A DNA stretch of 64,000 nucleotides, taken from NCBI RefSeq assembly GCF_017876495.1, contig NZ_JAGIOB010000001.1, forward strand, positions 868,001 through 932,000, written 5' to 3'. The notes under the pieces were generated by a model. The model was not told the DNA's origin. It did not search any database and saw only the letters and a list, made by a program, of their open reading frames with translations. Position 1 is the first letter of the stretch. The number at the start of each line of letters is the position of its first letter. The DNA is from Microlunatus capsulatus. Lineage in GTDB: Bacteria > Actinomycetota > Actinomycetes > Propionibacteriales > Propionibacteriaceae. The position numbers and the translations under genes were made by a program. Shown one piece after another: positions 43,887 to 52,691 of the stretch.

Positions 43887-45037
43887 GCGGCGGTCCCCCG
43901 CGGGCCCGCCGCAGCGGCCCGCGCGTAGAGCCCGCAGAGGTTGCGCGCCCACAGGTGGGCGTCGAAGCGCTCCTCCATCCGCAGCCGGCCCGCCTCGCCG
44001 AGGCGGCGGCCGAGGGCCGGGTCGTCCAGCACCCGCAGGACCGCGGCGCCGAGCGCGTCGGGCTGGCCAGGCGGGACCAGCAGCCCGGTCTCCCCGTCGG
44101 CCACGATGTCGCTGATGCCGCCGACGTCGCTGGCGACGACGGGCCGGGCGCAGCCGCCCGCCTCCATCAGCACCGTCGGCAGGTTCTCGCCGTAGATCGA
44201 GGGGAGCACGACGAGCTCGGAGCCGCGCAGGACGTCGGGGACGTCGCTGCGCATGCCCGCGAAGACGACGGAGCCCGCCAGCCCCAGCCGGTCGACCTCC
44301 GCCCGCAGGGAGGCCTCCTCGGTCCCGGAGCCGACCAGCAGCAGCCGGACCTCGGGGTGCCGCTCGACGACGCGCGGCCAGGCCCGCACGACGTGCACGA
44401 TGCCCTTGAAGTCGCGGAGCGCCGCCAGCACCGTCACCACCCGGCGCCCGGCCAGCCCGAGGTCGGCGGGCAGGGCGGCGACGTCGTCGGGCGGCGGGCT
44501 GAAGTAGGCCAGGTCGACGCCGTTGTGCACCACCTGCCAGCTGCGCGGCACGGCGCGGCCGGCACGGTAGCGGTCGCGGAACGAGACCAGCGAGGCCTGG
44601 GAGACGAACACCGCCGCCTGGCTGCGGGTCGCGACCTCCAGCGCGAGCCGCTCGCGGGCGGAGGCGCGGCCGGTCAGCGGCCGGTGCACGTGGTGGAACG
44701 TCCCCACCGCCGGCACGCCGGCCAGCCGCGCGGCGGGCAGCGCGAGGGTCATGGCCATCTCGAGGTGGGCGTGCACGACGTCGGGCCGGCGCCGGCGGAC
44801 GTCCTGGACGAGCCGGACGAAGGAGCGCGGGTCCAGCGTCCGGTCCACGCCGAGGTAGCGGGGGCGCAGGCCCGCCTCCTCGAGCAGCGGGGCCAGCTTG
44901 GAGCGCTCCTCCGAGGGGCCGTGCAGGCTGAGGACGTCGAGCTCCAGCCCCATCTCGGGGGCGACCCGCCCGAGCTGGGCGATGAGGGTCTCGGCGCCTC
45001 CCAGGCGGAAGGCGTCGAGGACGGTGAGCACGCGCAA
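43883..45037 (-). CDS. GT4-type glycosyltransferase
   Basis: First gene of the coupled minus-strand operon, 384 residues. GT-B motifs: FRLGGAETLIAQLGR, HAHLEMAM, VVHNGVDLAYFSPP, and donor site PSIYGENLPTVLMEAGGCARP with the E-x7-E glutamates. I chose TTG at 45037 because GGAG precedes it by 8 nt and translation then begins RVLTVLDAFRLGGAE; the frame is open upstream, but the extra residues are unlike the family. It is divergent from the flippase gene. Confidence 0.87.
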   Translation of the reverse strand: MRVLTVLDAFRLGGAETLIAQLGRVAPEMGLELDVLSLHGPSEERSKLAPLLEEAGLRPRYLGVDRTLDPRSFVRLVQDVRRRRPDVVHAHLEMAMTLALPAARLAGVPAVGTFHHVHRPLTGRASARERLALEVATRSQAAVFVSQASLVSFRDRYRAGRAVPRSWQVVHNGVDLAYFSPPPDDVAALPADLGLAGRRVVTVLAALRDFKGIVHVVRAWPRVVERHPEVRLLLVGSGTEEASLRAEVDRLGLAGSVVFAGMRSDVPDVLRGSELVVLPSIYGENLPTVLMEAGGCARPVVASDVGGISDIVADGETGLLVPPGQPDALGAAVLRVLDDPALGRRLGEAGRLRMEERFDAHLWARNLCGLYARAAAAGPRGTAA

Positions 45038-45203
45038 GAGTGGGACTCCGGTTCTCGTGTCGGGCAGGCCTCCCCCGTGCGGCGACAACCCCGGACAGTG
45101 CAGGCGCATCGTAACCACTCCGAGGACGGGTCGAGGTCACGCGAGCGTCCGCGTCCGGCGGGCGCGTCGGCGGACGCAGCGGGGGGCGGCCCGGCGTTAG
45201 CAT

Positions 45204-46832
45204 GTGGTGCCCCGGGGGGTTCGGCGCCGTCTCGTCGGCGCGCCGTCACGACTTCCAGGCGAGGAGCCCGCGATCCAACCCGCCCGACATCCCGACCTCG
45301 AGCCGGCCTCCGAGCCGCCGGTCCCGCCCCTCCCCCCGGTCACGGGGACGCCGACGGAGAGCGTCGGGCGCAGCTCGGCGCGCGGGTTCTTGTGGACGAC
45401 GCTGGCCTGGGGCAGCAACCGCGTCGTCGTCCTGGCCCTGACGCTGCTGCTGGCCCGGCTGCTCACGCCCGAGGACTTCGGGCTGGTGACGGCCGCGCTC
45501 ACCATCATCGCGATGTTCGACGCGGCCCTCGACCTCGGCGTCGGCGCGGCCGTCGTCGCCGCCCAGGAGCGCGGCGTCTCGCGGCGGACCCGCACCGCCC
45601 TGACCCTCAACATCGGGCTGTCGGCGCTGATCGCCGGCGTCGGCGCCGCCCTGTCCCCCCTGGTCGCCGCGCTCTTCGACGCCCGCGACCACACCTGGCT
45701 CTTCGCCCTGATCTTCCTGTACCCGCTGTTCCGGGGTGCGGGACAGGTCAACGACGCGGTGCTGAAGCGCGACCTGCTCTTCCGGCGCCGCACGGTCGTC
45801 GACCTCACCCGCGCCGGCGTCCGCGTCGTGGTCTCCCTCAGCCTGGCGCTGACCGTCGGCGGCCCGGTCAGCATCGCCGCCGGCATCGTGGCCAGCGAGC
45901 TGGTGGCCATGGTCCTGCTCTGGTCGCTGGTGCCCATCCGGCCCGTCCGCTCCATGACCCGCGCCGACGTCCGCGAGCTGCTCGGCTTCGGCGGCCAGGT
46001 GACGGTCATCCGGGTGCTGGGCTCGTTCCGCAGCACCTTCGACTACCTGGTCGTCGGCGCGGCGATCAGCGCCACCGCGCTCGGCTACTACGGGATGGCC
46101 TACAAGCTGCCGGAGCTGGGGATCGAGAACGTCCTCTGGATCTTCTCGGCCGTGGCCCTGTCGGCCTACGCCCGGGCGCGGCTCGAGGGCGAGGAGGCCC
46201 TCTTCTCGGCGATGCTGCGCGCCACCCGGCTGCTCTCGCTGTACGGGCTCGCCGTCGGGGTCACCCTCGCCGTGCTGGCCCGCGACGCGGTCCCCGTCCT
46301 GTTCTCGCCCACGTGGGAGCCGGCCGTGCTGCCGATGGTGCTCATCTCCCTCAGCCTCGGCCTGATGTCGGTCGGCTGGGCCAGCGGCGACGTGTTCACC
46401 GCGCTCGGCCGGCCGGGCACGCTGGTCCTGCTGGACCTGCCGGCCACCGCGCTGATGGCGGGGCTGTTCCTGCTGGCCCCGCGGTACGGCCTGGTTGGCG
46501 TGGCCGCCGTCCACCTGGTCTTCAACGCGGTCTACTGCCTCGCCCGGCTGGTCCTGCTGCAACGCGTCACGCGCGTCGGCGGGCGGCGTCTGCTCGGCGC
46601 CGTGGCCCCCGGCTTCGCGGTCGCCGTGCCCACGGCGGCGGTCGGCTTCGGCATCCAGCACCTGCTGCCGGCCGGCGAGCTGCTCTCCCTCGTGGTGCTG
46701 GGCCTCGTCTGCGCGGTGGTGGTGGTCTCCGTGTCCTGGCTGGTCGCGCGGAGCTCGGTGCTCGAGGCCCTGCACGCGGTGCTGCCGGCCCGCGCCGCGC
46801 CCGCCGGGCCGAGCCCGGAGGCGACGTCGTGA
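45204..46832 (+). CDS. Polysaccharide flippase (Wzx-like, MOP superfamily)
   Basis: Membrane protein with about 13 helices that should move the lipid-linked repeat unit across the membrane. Family start is GFLWTTLAWGSNRVVVLALT with ARLLTPEDFGLVTAAL. GTG at 45204 is the first standard start (542 residues). However, a TAGCAT -10 at 45198-45203 would put transcription after it, and a good GAGGAG (45261-45266) precedes an in-frame ATC at 45273, which may be a rare start. It heads a coupled three-gene plus arm. Confidence 0.85.
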   Translation: MVPRGVRRRLVGAPSRLPGEEPAIQPARHPDLEPASEPPVPPLPPVTGTPTESVGRSSARGFLWTTLAWGSNRVVVLALTLLLARLLTPEDFGLVTAALTIIAMFDAALDLGVGAAVVAAQERGVSRRTRTALTLNIGLSALIAGVGAALSPLVAALFDARDHTWLFALIFLYPLFRGAGQVNDAVLKRDLLFRRRTVVDLTRAGVRVVVSLSLALTVGGPVSIAAGIVASELVAMVLLWSLVPIRPVRSMTRADVRELLGFGGQVTVIRVLGSFRSTFDYLVVGAAISATALGYYGMAYKLPELGIENVLWIFSAVALSAYARARLEGEEALFSAMLRATRLLSLYGLAVGVTLAVLARDAVPVLFSPTWEPAVLPMVLISLSLGLMSVGWASGDVFTALGRPGTLVLLDLPATALMAGLFLLAPRYGLVGVAAVHLVFNAVYCLARLVLLQRVTRVGGRRLLGAVAPGFAVAVPTAAVGFGIQHLLPAGELLSLVVLGLVCAVVVVSVSWLVARSSVLEALHAVLPARAAPAGPSPEATS

Positions 46833-48148
46833 CCAGCTCGTCACCGGCTGCCGCGGCCCGCTCGGCCGTCGTGGTCACGGCCAGCGAGCCCGAGCCGCGC
46901 AGCTTCGGCAAGCAGGTGGTGCTCGGGGGGCTGCTCGACCACCTCTGCGCCCGGCTGGGCCCGGACCGGGTGCACGTGCTGCTGGTGGGCCGGCCCGACG
47001 TGCCGCGCCCCGCCACGCCCTACCGCCTCGAGGTGGTCCCCCGCCCTCGTGCCCGCGAGCAGCTGCTGGCGGGCGCCACCCGGGTGGTCCCGCCCCCGCA
47101 CTCCTCGCTGCAGGAGGCCGCGCTCTGGTCGCCCCGGGTGCTGCGCCAGCTCCGGGAGGCCCTCGCCCGGGTCGACGCCGACCTGGAGGTGTGGGACACC
47201 ATGCGCACCGGGCAGTACGCGCGCCGGCTGCCCCGCCGACGCCGGGTGCTCTACGCCGACGACCTCTTCTCCGAGCGCTACGCCACCATGCTGCGCCGGA
47301 TCCGGGCCGACTCCTCGCGGCTGGACAACCCGCTCGGGGAGTTCGCCAAGGTGCTGCCGGGCGTGGCCGGGCGGCTGGCCGCCCACCAGGCCGTCCACGT
47401 CCCCCTGCTGCGCCTCGAGCGCCGGCTCACCGCCCGCTCCGAGGCCGCGGCCCCGGGTCACTTCGACGCCACGGTCCTGGTCAACGCCGCCGAGGCCGAG
47501 GAGCTGACCCGGCGCAGCGGCGACCCGCACGTGCGCACGCTGCTCCCCCTGCTGCGCGAGCCGCGGGCCGCCGAGCGCCACCACGACGGCACCGCGACGT
47601 TCGTCTTCCTCGGCGGGCTGGACTTCCCGCCCAACCGCGACGGCCTGCGCTGGTTCCTCGGCACCTGCCGGGAGTCGGTGCTGGCGCAGGTCCCCGACTT
47701 CCGGCTGCTGGTGGTCGGGCGGGGGTCCGAGCAGCTGCCGGAGGAGGCGGCCGCCTGGGGCGACCGGGTGCAGCCCCTCGGCTGGGTCGACGACCTCGAC
47801 GCCGTCCTCGCCGGGGCCGCGGGCCTGCTCTCCCCGCTCCGGATCGGCAGCGGCATCAAGATCAAGGTGCTGGAGGCCCTGTCCCGAGGGCTCCCGGTGG
47901 TGGCCACCCCGCACGGCGTGCTGGGCCTCGACGTCGGTCCCGACGACGGGTGCCTCGTCGGCGACGGCCCCGCCGCCCTCGCGGCGCTGCTGGCCCGCGC
48001 CCGGACCACCGGGGAGAACGCCCGGCTCTCCTCCGCGGCCCGCGCGGCCTGGCGGCGGCGCTTCGCCCCCGACGTGGCCGCCCGGGCCTACGACGAGGTG
48101 CTGGGTCTGCCGTCGGTGGACGCGGACCGGCCCGGGACGCCACGGTGA
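46829..48148 (+). CDS. GT4-type glycosyltransferase
   Basis: Sugar transferase of 439 residues, GT-B fold. The N-terminal domain has SEPEPRSFGKQVVLGGLLDH. The donor domain has FLGGLDFPPNRDGLRWFL and the nucleotide-sugar site LSPLRIGSGIKIKVLEALS, typical of GT4 enzymes in which the E-x7-E motif is partly replaced. GTG at 46829 overlaps the flippase stop and the 3' end overlaps the polymerase start, both by GTGA, so this is a tightly coupled operon. Confidence 0.86.
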   Translation: MTSSSPAAAARSAVVVTASEPEPRSFGKQVVLGGLLDHLCARLGPDRVHVLLVGRPDVPRPATPYRLEVVPRPRAREQLLAGATRVVPPPHSSLQEAALWSPRVLRQLREALARVDADLEVWDTMRTGQYARRLPRRRRVLYADDLFSERYATMLRRIRADSSRLDNPLGEFAKVLPGVAGRLAAHQAVHVPLLRLERRLTARSEAAAPGHFDATVLVNAAEAEELTRRSGDPHVRTLLPLLREPRAAERHHDGTATFVFLGGLDFPPNRDGLRWFLGTCRESVLAQVPDFRLLVVGRGSEQLPEEAAAWGDRVQPLGWVDDLDAVLAGAAGLLSPLRIGSGIKIKVLEALSRGLPVVATPHGVLGLDVGPDDGCLVGDGPAALAALLARARTTGENARLSSAARAAWRRRFAPDVAARAYDEVLGLPSVDADRPGTPR

Positions 48149-50085
48149 CGGCGGTCGTCGCCCTCGGCGGCGGGCTGGTGCTGGTCGCGCTGCTGGTCCT
48201 GGCCCTCGTCCGGCCCGAGGTGGCGCTGCTGGCGCTGGTGGGGCTGGACGTCTCCAACCTCAACCAGGTGGTCGCCGACCAGGTGGGCGTCAGCCCGTAC
48301 CGCCCGCTGCTCCTGCTGGCCCTGGTCGCGCTGTTCGTCCTGCTGCGGCGACGACGGCTGGTGCTGCGCTGGTCGCCCGTCACCCTGGGCCTGCTGGTGC
48401 TCTTCGCCGGGTTCTGCGCGAGCCTCTTCGGCGCGGCCGACCCGGCGGCCAGCCAGGAGCTGCTCGTCAGCCGCGCGCGGGACCTCCTCTACTACCTCGT
48501 GGTGCTCGGCCTGGTCGTGTCGCTGCGCCGGGTCGTGACGCTGGCCCAGGTCGTGGTGCTCGTCCTCGCCGGCCTGGCGGGTCTGACGGTCGTCCACGAG
48601 TACCTGCTGGGCAACAGCGGCGACCTGTTCGGGCTCAGCCGGGTGCCGCTGGTGCAGGAGGGCGGCGCCTCCACCCCGCGGCACGCGGGCACCTCCTCCG
48701 ACGTCAACTTCTGGGCCCGGCTGCTCATCCTCGTCACCCCGCTGGCGCTCTCGCTGTGGGCCGGCGCCGGGCGCTGGCGTCCCCGGGTGGTGTGGGCCGG
48801 CTGCGTGCTCGCGCTCCTCCTCGGGGTCTACCTGACCCAGTCCCGCGGCGGCTTCATCGCGCTCTTCGTGGGCCTGGTGACCTGGCTGCTGCTGGCGGGC
48901 GGGCGCTACCGCCGCTCGGTCCTGCTGCTGCCGGTGCTGCTCGTGGTGCTGGTCCCCCTGTCGGGCATCGGCAGCCGGCTGCTGACCCTGACCGCGGTGA
49001 CCTCCAGCTCGACGGCGACGGCCGACCCCTCGGTGGTCACCCGGCAGCGGCTGCAGATCGACGCCTGGCACATGTTCCTCGACCGGCCGCTCACCGGGCA
49101 CGGCATCGGCAGCTACGGCACCCTCTTCCCGCGCTACGACCGGCTGGCCGACTACTACACCCCCGTCGACATCGTCGTCGCGGCGCACAACTTCTACCTG
49201 GAGCAGGCCGCCGACGGCGGGGTCGTGCTGCTGCTGGCCTGGCTGGTCTTCGCCGGGACGGTGCTGTTCGCGGCGCTGCGCAGCCGCGCCGTCGCCCTGC
49301 GGGCCGGCCGGACCGCGGAAGCCCTCCTCGCCGTCGGCGTGGTGGCCGGCGTCATCGGCTGGGCGGTGGCGAGCGTCTTCCTCCACCTGTCCGACTTCCG
49401 CGCCGTCCTGGTCGTGGCCGCGCTGGCCGCCGCGCTCGACCTGCGGGCGGCGGAGCAGCCGGCCGCCGCCGTGGCCGCGCCGGTGGCCCCGGTCCCGCAC
49501 CGCCGGCTCGCGGTCGCCGGCTGGGCGGCCCTCGCCGTGGCGGCCGCCGTGGGCTGCGTCACCGCCGCCTCCGCCAGCAGCACCGTGTGGACCAGCACGA
49601 GCGCCCTCGCCGTGGTGACGGCCCGGAGCGGGGACCCCAGCACCTCCTACCAGCTGGACGTGGTGACCCGGGGGCAGATCGTGCCCACCCTCACCGCCGT
49701 CGTGCAGCGCTCCTCGAGCCTGGACGACCTCGCTGCCGCCGGCGCACCGGCGGACGTGCTGACCGTGGACGCCGACCAGTCGCGGCTGGGCGGGGCCGTC
49801 GTCGTGCGGGTCAGCGCCGCCTCCGCGGAGGCTGCTGACGGTGCTGCCGCCGCGGCGGTCCGGCTCGCGACCCAGCGCGTCAGCGCCCTGCAGGAGGACT
49901 ACGTGCTCCGCGGGGAGCCCGCCCCGGCCGAGGCCCGCACCCCGGTGGCCCGGTGGCTGGCCGCGCCGCTGGGGCTGCTGGCGGTGGCGGCCGCCGCGCT
50001 GGCGGTGCGGACCGGCCGCCGCCGCGACGACCGGCCCGAGCCGGTCACCGGTACGCTCGTCCCCCAGGGGCGTCGGAGCTCCTGA
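48145..50085 (+). CDS. O-antigen ligase-like polymerase fused to Wzz-like domain
   Basis: A 646-residue membrane protein in two parts. Residues 1-445 form a Wzy/O-antigen ligase (PF04932) unit with about 11 helices, a large extracytoplasmic loop and the VYLTQSRGGFIALFVG and PLTGHGIGSYGTLFPRYD motifs. From about 452 a new helix leads to WTSTSALAVVTARSGDP and DVVTRGQIVPTLTAVV, which resemble the separate Wzz-like protein, then a final helix near 600-620. Polymerase and chain-length control appear joined in one chain. GTG is coupled to the upstream gene. Confidence 0.82.
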   Translation: MTAVVALGGGLVLVALLVLALVRPEVALLALVGLDVSNLNQVVADQVGVSPYRPLLLLALVALFVLLRRRRLVLRWSPVTLGLLVLFAGFCASLFGAADPAASQELLVSRARDLLYYLVVLGLVVSLRRVVTLAQVVVLVLAGLAGLTVVHEYLLGNSGDLFGLSRVPLVQEGGASTPRHAGTSSDVNFWARLLILVTPLALSLWAGAGRWRPRVVWAGCVLALLLGVYLTQSRGGFIALFVGLVTWLLLAGGRYRRSVLLLPVLLVVLVPLSGIGSRLLTLTAVTSSSTATADPSVVTRQRLQIDAWHMFLDRPLTGHGIGSYGTLFPRYDRLADYYTPVDIVVAAHNFYLEQAADGGVVLLLAWLVFAGTVLFAALRSRAVALRAGRTAEALLAVGVVAGVIGWAVASVFLHLSDFRAVLVVAALAAALDLRAAEQPAAAVAAPVAPVPHRRLAVAGWAALAVAAAVGCVTAASASSTVWTSTSALAVVTARSGDPSTSYQLDVVTRGQIVPTLTAVVQRSSSLDDLAAAGAPADVLTVDADQSRLGGAVVVRVSAASAEAADGAAAAAVRLATQRVSALQEDYVLRGEPAPAEARTPVARWLAAPLGLLAVAAAALAVRTGRRRDDRPEPVTGTLVPQGRRSS

Positions 50086-50121
50086 CACAGGTCTCGGGGG
50101 CGACCACGCGGAGGAACCCCC

Positions 50122-51132
50122 ATGGACAGCACCCACGCCGTCCCGCCGGTCCCGCGACCGGTCGGTCCCCGCAGCCGCCCCCGGAGGAGGACCGTGCGCC
50201 GTGCCGCCGGAGTCGCCCTGGCCTGCCTGGGGCTGCTTCTGGCGTCGCCCCCGCTGACGCCGTCAGCCGCGACGGTCGACCGGCCCTTCGCCACCTCCAG
50301 CCCCTTCAACACCGCGGTCCCGGCCGGGACCCGGACGGACCCCGCCAGTGCCGCGATGGTCGCCCGCGCCACCCGCACCCGGCAGCTGCACGCCAACCTC
50401 GTCGCCTACGGCATCCCCGTCCTCACCGCCACCCCGTCGACGCCGCGGCACCGCGTCACCTGCTCCATGGCGGCGGCCTGGGGTCCCTGCCCGCTCACCC
50501 GCCAGGCCCTGCCGATCCCCCTCGACGCCCGCCCGAGCACGGGCGACGACGGCGCCCTCGTCGTCGTCGACCCGGCCACCGGCACGATCGGGGAGTACTG
50601 GCAGGCCCGGCGCAGCGGCTCCGGCTGGACCGCCTCGTACGGCGCGGTCAACGACCTCGCGGGTTCGGGCTGGGGCGGCTCGAGCACCGGCGCCGGGGCC
50701 TCGCGGCTGGCGGGGGTGGTCCGGGTGCGGGAGATCCGCGCCGGGCTGATCCCGCACGCGCTCGTCCTGCAGAGCGACAACGTCTGCGCGGGCACCGTCC
50801 GGCCGCCCGCCCTCAAGACCGACGGCACGTCGCGCCGGACGGACTGCCTGCCCGAGGGTGCGCGGCTGCAGCTGGACCCCGCGCTGGACCTGGCGGAGGT
50901 CCCCGGGCTCACCCCGGGTGAGCGCACGGTGGCCCGCGCGCTGCAGGTCTACGGCGGCTACGTCATCGACCGGGCCGGCACCCCGCTCAGCGCGAGCTTC
51001 GAGCGGGCGCCGGACGCGACCGCGAGCTCCCCGGGCGCGGTCTACCGCGCGGCCGGCTTCGGCTGGGACTACGACGGGATGGACGCCGTGCCCTGGCACC
51101 GGCTGCGGGTGCTCCGGACGTGGCAGGGGTGA
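50122..51132 (+). CDS. Secreted protein of exopolysaccharide locus
   Basis: A 336-residue protein with an N-terminal signal peptide (basic RRRTVRRAAG, hydrophobic core, cleavage near PSAATVD). The mature part has regular motifs such as DRPFATSSPFNTAVPAG, GLIPHALVLQSDNVCAG and ARLQLDPALDLAEVPGL with ARALQVYGGYVIDRAG. I recall similar secreted proteins near EPS genes, without assigned function; a polysaccharide-binding or processing role is inferred. ATG at 50122 has GGAGGAA at good spacing. It is 36 nt behind the polymerase gene. Confidence 0.72.
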   Translation: MDSTHAVPPVPRPVGPRSRPRRRTVRRAAGVALACLGLLLASPPLTPSAATVDRPFATSSPFNTAVPAGTRTDPASAAMVARATRTRQLHANLVAYGIPVLTATPSTPRHRVTCSMAAAWGPCPLTRQALPIPLDARPSTGDDGALVVVDPATGTIGEYWQARRSGSGWTASYGAVNDLAGSGWGGSSTGAGASRLAGVVRVREIRAGLIPHALVLQSDNVCAGTVRPPALKTDGTSRRTDCLPEGARLQLDPALDLAEVPGLTPGERTVARALQVYGGYVIDRAGTPLSASFERAPDATASSPGAVYRAAGFGWDYDGMDAVPWHRLRVLRTWQG

Positions 51133-51305
51133 GCCGGCCGCGGCGCCCGGCGGCCGGGGGGCTGACGACCGGCGACCGGACGCAGCCGCAGCCGGCCACC
51201 GGCCGGCCAGCCCCGGGCGGTGCCGACCTGCGCTGGCTCGGCCTGCTCCTGTGCCTGGTCTCGGCCGCGGTGATGGTGCTGCTCGTCGTCCTGCTGGTCG
51301 GCTGA
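51129..51305 (+). CDS. Small single-pass membrane protein (58 aa)
   Basis: Begins VSRPRRPAAGGL and ends with one membrane helix (WLGLLLCLVSAAVMVLLVVL) and no tail. Its GTG overlaps the stop of the secreted-protein gene (GTGA), the same coupling used throughout the locus, which is the main support that it is real. It could anchor or assist export; no family was recognised. Confidence 0.5.
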   Translation: MSRPRRPAAGGLTTGDRTQPQPATGRPAPGGADLRWLGLLLCLVSAAVMVLLVVLLVG

Positions 51306-51366
51306 CCCGGTCTCGGGGCGGGGCACGCCGCCGGGGTGCCGCCGGGCGCAGCGTGGTCCGGCGTCG

Positions 51367-51372
51367 TAGGTT
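51367..51372 (+). promoter_or_regulatory. Leaderless -10 box for P-loop kinase
   Basis: TAGGTT with 6 nt to the GTG at 51379. Confidence 0.45.
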
Positions 51373-51378
51373 CACCGG

Positions 51379-51921
51379 GTGGGACGACCAGGGCTGATCG
51401 TGGTCAGCGGACCCGCGGGGTCGGGCAAGACGACGCTCGCGCACCAGCTGGGCGGCGCGCTCGGCTGCCCCGTGCTGAGCCGGGACGCCATCAAGGAGGG
51501 CATGGTGCTCTCCACGCCGGGCTTCGTGCCCGCCACCAGCGACCCGCTCACGCTGCGCACCTACGCGCTGTTCTTCGCGACGATCACGGCGTTCCTCCGG
51601 TCGGAGGTCACCGTCGTGGCGGAGGCGGCGTTCCAGCACCGCCTCTGGGTGCAGGGGCTGCCGCCCTTGGACGGGCTGGCCGCGCTGAGCGTGGTCCGCT
51701 GCGTCGTCCCCGACGCCGTGGCCCGGCAGCGCCAGGAGCACCGGCTGGCGACCCAGGCCACGCGGGCGGCGCACGCCGACGCCCAGCACCTGGCGGACGC
51801 CGCGCCCTTCGACCCCCTCCACCTCGACGTTCCCACCCTCGACGTCGACACCTCCGACGGGTGGCGGCCGGGGCTGGCCGAGATCGCCGCCTTCTGCCGG
51901 AGCGGGCTGCCGCGGGGCTAG
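51379..51921 (+). CDS. AAA family ATPase, kinase-like
   Basis: A 180-residue soluble P-loop protein. Walker A is GPAGSGKTTLAHQLG (starting at residue 11), followed by VLSRDAIKEGM, where an acidic residue resembles the catalytic Asp of zeta-toxin or nucleotide-kinase-like enzymes. A lid-like Arg-rich segment (RQRQEHRLATQ) occurs near residue 125. The substrate is unknown. The GTG start follows a leaderless -10 box. It is adjacent to a kinase-like gene fragment on the opposite strand. Confidence 0.8.
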   Translation: MGRPGLIVVSGPAGSGKTTLAHQLGGALGCPVLSRDAIKEGMVLSTPGFVPATSDPLTLRTYALFFATITAFLRSEVTVVAEAAFQHRLWVQGLPPLDGLAALSVVRCVVPDAVARQRQEHRLATQATRAAHADAQHLADAAPFDPLHLDVPTLDVDTSDGWRPGLAEIAAFCRSGLPRG

Positions 51922-51935
51922 CCGGTGGTCTGCGG

Positions 51936-52151
51936 TCAGGAGGGGAGGGCGGCCCGGGCCACCTCCGCGGGCGTCGCCGTCGCGACCTCGAGGCGGAGGT
52001 CGTCCGCCGCGTCCGCCCCGGCGTGCAGGTGCTCGCGGGCGTTGCTCAGGTGCTGGCCGCGCGCCCGACCGGCCGCGCGGGCTTCGACGACGGCGAGCGG
52101 GGCCTGCAGCCGCACCCGGAACGCCGGCCGGTCGGGCCGAGGACCCACCGG
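51936..52151 (-). pseudogene. Possible fragment of a second P-loop kinase
   Basis: The minus strand can encode about 71 residues ending in a stop, with FRVRLQAPLAVVEARAAGRA and later DLRLEVATATPAEVARA. This looks like the C-terminal third (lid and last helix) of an APS/gluconate-kinase-like or chloramphenicol-phosphotransferase-like protein. No Walker A or start is present upstream, where the arr promoter lies. A decayed gene is the likely explanation; chance resemblance cannot be excluded. Confidence 0.35.
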
Positions 52152-52207
52152 TGCGTGCCACGGAGCCGACAGACCGTCCGACCCTCGCCACGGAGGAGCG
52201 CCGGGAC

Positions 52208-52213
52208 TAGGCT
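52208..52213 (+). promoter_or_regulatory. Leaderless -10 box for arr
   Basis: TAGGCT with 7 nt to the GTG at 52221. No rifamycin-associated inverted repeat was found upstream. Confidence 0.45.
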
Positions 52214-52220
52214 CCGGCCG

Positions 52221-52691
52221 GTGGAGGGCGACGAGGTGGTCGAGGACGCAGCAGCACCGGCAGCCCCCGCGGGCTCCCCGGCGGTGAGCGGGCCGTTCTA
52301 CCACGGCACGGTGGCGGCTCTGCAGGTCGGCGACGAGCTGCGGGCGGGGTACGGCTCGAACTACCAGCAGGGCCGGGTGTCGAACAACATCTACTTCAGC
52401 GCGCTCCTCGAGACCGCCGCGTGGGGAGCCGAGCTGGCGGCCGCACTGGCCGGGACGGGTGACCGGGGACGGATCTACGTCGTCGAGCCCTCGGGCCCGT
52501 TCGAGGACGACCCGAACGTCACCGACAAGCGATTCCCGGGCAACCCGACGCACTCCTACCGCTCCCGCGCTCCTCTGCGGGTCGTCGGCGAGGTCGAGGA
52601 CTGGGAGGGGCACGACCCCGCCACCCTGCAGGCGATGCTCGACGCGCTGGCCCGGCTGCGGGCGGAGGGGCGCGACGTCATCGAGGACTAG
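52221..52691 (+). CDS. arr: NAD+-rifampin ADP-ribosyltransferase
   Basis: Arr enzyme of 156 residues that transfers ADP-ribose from NAD+ to rifampin and inactivates it. The family sequence starts at FYHGT (His28) with YGSNYQQGRVSNNIYFSA (Tyr58), AAWGAEL, GRIYVVEPSGPFEDDP, TDKRFPGNPTHSYRS and VVGEVEDWEGHDP, all close to known Arr proteins. It has about 20 extra Ala/Pro-rich residues at the N-terminus compared with the usual 140. Chromosomal arr genes are common in soil actinomycetes and give intrinsic resistance. Confidence 0.95.
   Translation: MEGDEVVEDAAAPAAPAGSPAVSGPFYHGTVAALQVGDELRAGYGSNYQQGRVSNNIYFSALLETAAWGAELAAALAGTGDRGRIYVVEPSGPFEDDPNVTDKRFPGNPTHSYRSRAPLRVVGEVEDWEGHDPATLQAMLDALARLRAEGRDVIED

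Noticed and set aside
43955-46828. Long plus-strand frame before the GT4 gene at 46829
   Set aside because: It crosses antisense and overlapping real genes and has Arg/Pro-rich nonsense composition; GTG at 46829 is coupled to the flippase stop.
51922-52220. Rifamycin-associated element upstream of arr
   Set aside because: I looked for a conserved 19-bp inverted repeat of that kind and did not find one; my memory of the consensus is imperfect.
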